This document shows positions 61,079 through 64,000 of a DNA stretch of 64,000 nt, piece after piece. The stretch spans positions 2,974,666-3,038,665 of the forward strand of contig JANPWX010000619.1 of NCBI GenBank assembly GCA_024734555.1, given 5' to 3'. The notes under the pieces are model-generated. The model was not told where the DNA came from. It was given only the letters and a program-made list of their open reading frames with translations, and made no database searches. Both the position numbers and the translations under genes were made by a program. Source of the stretch: Trochalopteron elliotii. Taxonomy: Eukaryota; Chordata; Aves; Passeriformes; Leiothrichidae. The number at the start of each line of letters is the position of its first letter. Position 1 is the first letter of the stretch.

Positions 61079-61377
61079 TGTTGCATTTTACCCCAGCCAG
61101 CAGCTAAGTACCCTGCCGCTGCTTCCTCACTCCGTGCCCCTCCTCGGTGGGATGGATGGGAGAATTCTAGGAAGGTGAAACCTGTGGGGTGAGATAAGAG
61201 CAGTTTAGTAACTGAAACAAGGTAAAATACAATACTAATACTGCTAATACTAATACTAATACTACTAATAATAATGGGGAGAAGGAGACGGAAGAGAAAA
61301 AGGGACATAAAAAAAGAGTGTAAAAAACCCCAAGAACAAGTGATACACAGTAGAATTGCTCATTAGCCACTGACAGA
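61079..61377 (-). repeat. Avian ERV LTR 3' remnant, minus strand
   Basis: Plus-strand text matches, from memory, the antisense 3' half of a common avian ERV LTR. Landmarks are ACCCCAGCCAGCAGCTAAG, then GGTGGGATGGATGGGAGAAT, GAGATAAGAGCAGTTTAGTA, a TAATA-type simple repeat, an A/G-rich tract, and ACCCCAAGAACAAGTGATAC before ATTGCTCATTAGCCACTGAC. The U3 half is absent, and no target-site duplication can be assigned. The family name and the exact ends are uncertain. Confidence 0.6.
61229..61275. repeat. (ACTAAT/AAT)n simple repeat inside the LTR remnant
   Basis: Repeats of ACTAAT mixed with AAT units; the same position in the LTR family is a TAA repeat. Confidence 0.75.
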
Positions 61378-64000
61378 TCTCATAAATGAAGCTTGGAAGG
61401 CAATCAAGAAAGTAACATGCATCAAATCTTTGCAAAAAAGGCAACAGAATCTGTTGGAAGAGACAATGGAGAGAAAAGTTTTGAATGAAGACTTAAAAAA
61501 AAAAGGAAAAAACCCTGAGTAATCCTTTAAAAAGTGGATGAAAGTGATATATGCACAGTGGTAACCAATGCAGTCACTGGAGGAAGCAGTATGATTAGCA
61601 TGGCTTTTTGTGGCCTTCCACCCCACCTGGGGCATCTTAGGCTGGACCAACCTCAAATTGGGAATGTCAACTCCTCTGTTGCAGTTACCTTGAAAGTATC
61701 TTTAAACAGTTCAAGGTCAGTATATGATCAAAAAACCTTCCACCTTTTTGATCTACCAAATAGTTTAGAATAATGGCCCACCACTCTAGTTTGTGGAAAA
61801 AAGAATGTATTTCTGCTATAGGTGCACTTTGTCACTAGGATGAAGGATGCTAAGAGAGCCCTGGGCCCGGAGACAGTTGTATTGTGTATAATGAGACTTC
61901 TGCAAGAAAAAACCTAAATATTGTGGAGAACATAGGAATGGAAAACCTGAAGAAAAGAGTAAGGTTTGTGCTTTGCCTTGCACTGACTGAAGCATGTCTT
62001 TGCTGAATTTGTGCAGAGGAAGCTTTTCTTTTTGAGTCTGCCTAACACAATAGAACTTATCTTACAGCTGGAATCAGAATTTATAAAGGTTTTTATATTA
62101 TAACAAACACACACACACTTTTTAAGCTATGGTCTTAAAATCCAGGCCTTCAACAGTGTAGTCTGAAATGTCATATGCACACTTCAGCTCACGATGCAGG
62201 AAAACAAGAATATGGGGCACAGGATTTAGCCATTTCACAGTAAATGAAACAGGACTTCTGAAACCTTTTGAAACTACAATTTTTTAAATTTTATGGCTTT
62301 TAACTTCTTTTATAAAAGTTAAACCTCGCTGCCCTTTTCTTGGAAAACTATGACAGTAACACAAAATTTACCTGTTAGATATGTTATTACAATTTTTCTT
62401 CAAGCCAGCATTGGAGCTTTAATCTAATCTTAAGTCAGCATCTAATACTGTGTAATAATTTAAATCTGTTTTAATGACTTTTGTAATATAAATGTTTTAA
62501 GTATAGTAACAATTATTTTAACAAGTGTTTCCTGATTCCAGGCATGTGTAAAGAAGATAGGGTATGTAATATAGCTGACTAGATAACTGCTTTTACAAAT
62601 TATATTCATTCTTCTTTATTTTGCTGCAAAATGAAGAGAGTTCAGTGTAGTTCAAGGAAAGCATTGTGATAAACAGACAGCTTAAATGTGAGCAGTGTAA
62701 AGAGCAGCAGCTTGCAGAAATATTGCTATAGATACTAAGACCGTATCCTGCCTCGCTACGGACCACACATAATTGAATCATGTTCAATAGAAGGCCATTA
62801 CAAAACAGTGCTGATTTGCAATGCTAATATGGTGAAGACAGCTGTCACTGGGAATTAAATATGATCATTCAAAGCCTGAATAAATGAGGTGCCCATTATC
62901 TTCTGGCTCTGCTACAGCCTGCTTAAAGAACACAAATAAATGATACTGTCTCAATAACCAGCTCAGTTTTGTCTTGCAGCCATAGAAATATGAAGAAGAC
63001 AGAGGGAAGAGGGAGGGCACACAACAACATCAACAACAAAAAGCAGAGTCAATTTACAAAGACACGGAGAAAACCAATGCCCTGCGACTTCATTTGCAAC
63101 AGAACAGTATTTGTGGAAAAATGGAGAAAAAGCTCTTTAACCAAGCTAACGTGTTGTAGTGTAGAGCATGCATACTTATTTACAAAAAAAAAAAAGTGAA
63201 AAAACCCAGATGTCTAAAAAACTCAGTCAATGATTTGCCAAAAGAAACCAGTTAGAGATGCCAAAACGTCAAATGAACTGGAACAGGGTCTGCCAAGAGT
63301 GATAAAGGACAGATCAAGGTAGATTTCTTTTCCTTTTGCGATCCAGTACTTTTAATGTCATAAAATATTTAAATTCAATTTTAATGTGAACCACAATCTG
63401 TACACAAGGAAAATGCTGATCAAGTGGAAGAAATCTGCATTTGTTTGAAGAAAAAAATTGTGGGACGTTTGTGTCATTCCAAAGAGAGCAAAAAGCCCAG
63501 CAGTGAAAAGAAGAAGGAAAAAGAAAAGTTAATATAAAAACAAAGGGTATTTCTACTTCAGGTAAGACTGTCAGAGTAAACTTACTAGTCCCTCGTGTAG
63601 CTAGCTCAGTGCTAAGTGGAATCTGCCTGTTTGGAGCTGCAGCTGGGCAGTGCATGGGAGCAGCCGAGCCCGAGTGAGAGCTGTGCAGGGCTGGGGACCC
63701 AAATCCTGCCGGGTAGGGATCCTGTGGCTGGCCTACCCCCTGTCCTGGCCAGGCAGCTGCCTGGGCTGTGGCACTGGGTTGCTGGCAGAGGGGATCACTG
63801 ATAGCTGCTGTGATAAGCAATGCCTTAACTGGTATTTAATCACCAACTCATAGAAAAATTAATTACCAACTATAGAAAATACTGTGTAAAATTTGCACCT
63901 TAAATGAGAAAGAAGAGAGAATACAGAGGAGTAACTTACAGAAGTCCTACTGATAGCAGGTGTGAAAGTACTTCTTAGGACCTGTGAAATCATCAAAGGA
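61378..64000. other. Intergenic sequence to the right edge, no gene recognised
   Basis: About 2.6 kb. A short AC run lies near 62104-62119. The block at about 63600-63800 is clearly GC-richer than its surroundings. The 168-codon minus-strand frame at 63314-63820 covers it but has mixed low-complexity and hydrophobic content and no recognised domain. Confidence 0.5.

Noticed and set aside
63314..63820. 168-codon minus-strand open frame, the longest in the window
   Set aside because: No recognisable domain, mixed Pro/Ala/Ser-rich and hydrophobic parts, no splice or promoter context. It spans a GC-rich block where long chance frames are expected.
1..64000. CRISPR arrays, operons or bacterial mobile systems
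   Set aside because: No regular spacer-repeat array, no ribosome-binding-site-led gene clusters. The sequence is a vertebrate intron and intergenic landscape.

Overview
The window reads as nuclear DNA of a bird. The evidence is AT-rich sequence with split vertebrate exons, several CR1 LINE fragments with the avian 3' end, a solo retroviral LTR with a target-site duplication, and an LTR remnant resembling a common avian ERV family. No bacterial-type gene organisation is present, and almost all open frames longer than 60 codons are chance frames or repeat remnants.

One host gene is clear: BRMS1L (BRMS1-like transcriptional repressor), plus strand, exons 2 to 10 at 2995-18254. The nine exons join in phase into 277 codons with no internal stop. 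The first coding exon and promoter lie left of the window. Eight of the expected introns (2-9) are complete. Intron 6 is not GT-AG: it begins ATATCCTTTT, ends CAC, and carries TTTTCCCTAAC just before the acceptor, which is the signature of a U12-type AT-AC intron. The 3' UTR runs to about 19.69 kb, with AATAAA signals at 19380 and 19658.

Introns: minus-strand CR1 copies lie at 1-295, 3701-4150 and 9464-10331. Intron 4 also holds a 131-bp direct duplication (10383-10513 and 12306-12435, about 96% identical) and, between the two copies, a perfect 11-bp-arm palindrome followed by a short minisatellite.

From 19.7 kb to the right edge I see no convincing protein-coding gene. In human, BRMS1L is followed by a long intergenic interval before MBIP and NKX2-1, and this stretch fits that layout. 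It contains a plus-strand CR1 tail (about 21.4 kb), a miRNA-precursor-like hairpin (28376-28459), a 579-bp solo LTR with a perfect 6-bp target-site duplication (30471-31049), two plus-strand CR1 reverse-transcriptase fragments that share the same lesions (about 49.9-50.6 and 58.2-58.7 kb), an unidentified repeat present as two inverted copies (about 55.57-55.83 and 59.33-59.60 kb), and an LTR 3'-end remnant near 61.1-61.4 kb. The rest is unique-looking AT-rich sequence with a few GC-richer blocks that could be regulatory, which cannot be shown from one sequence.
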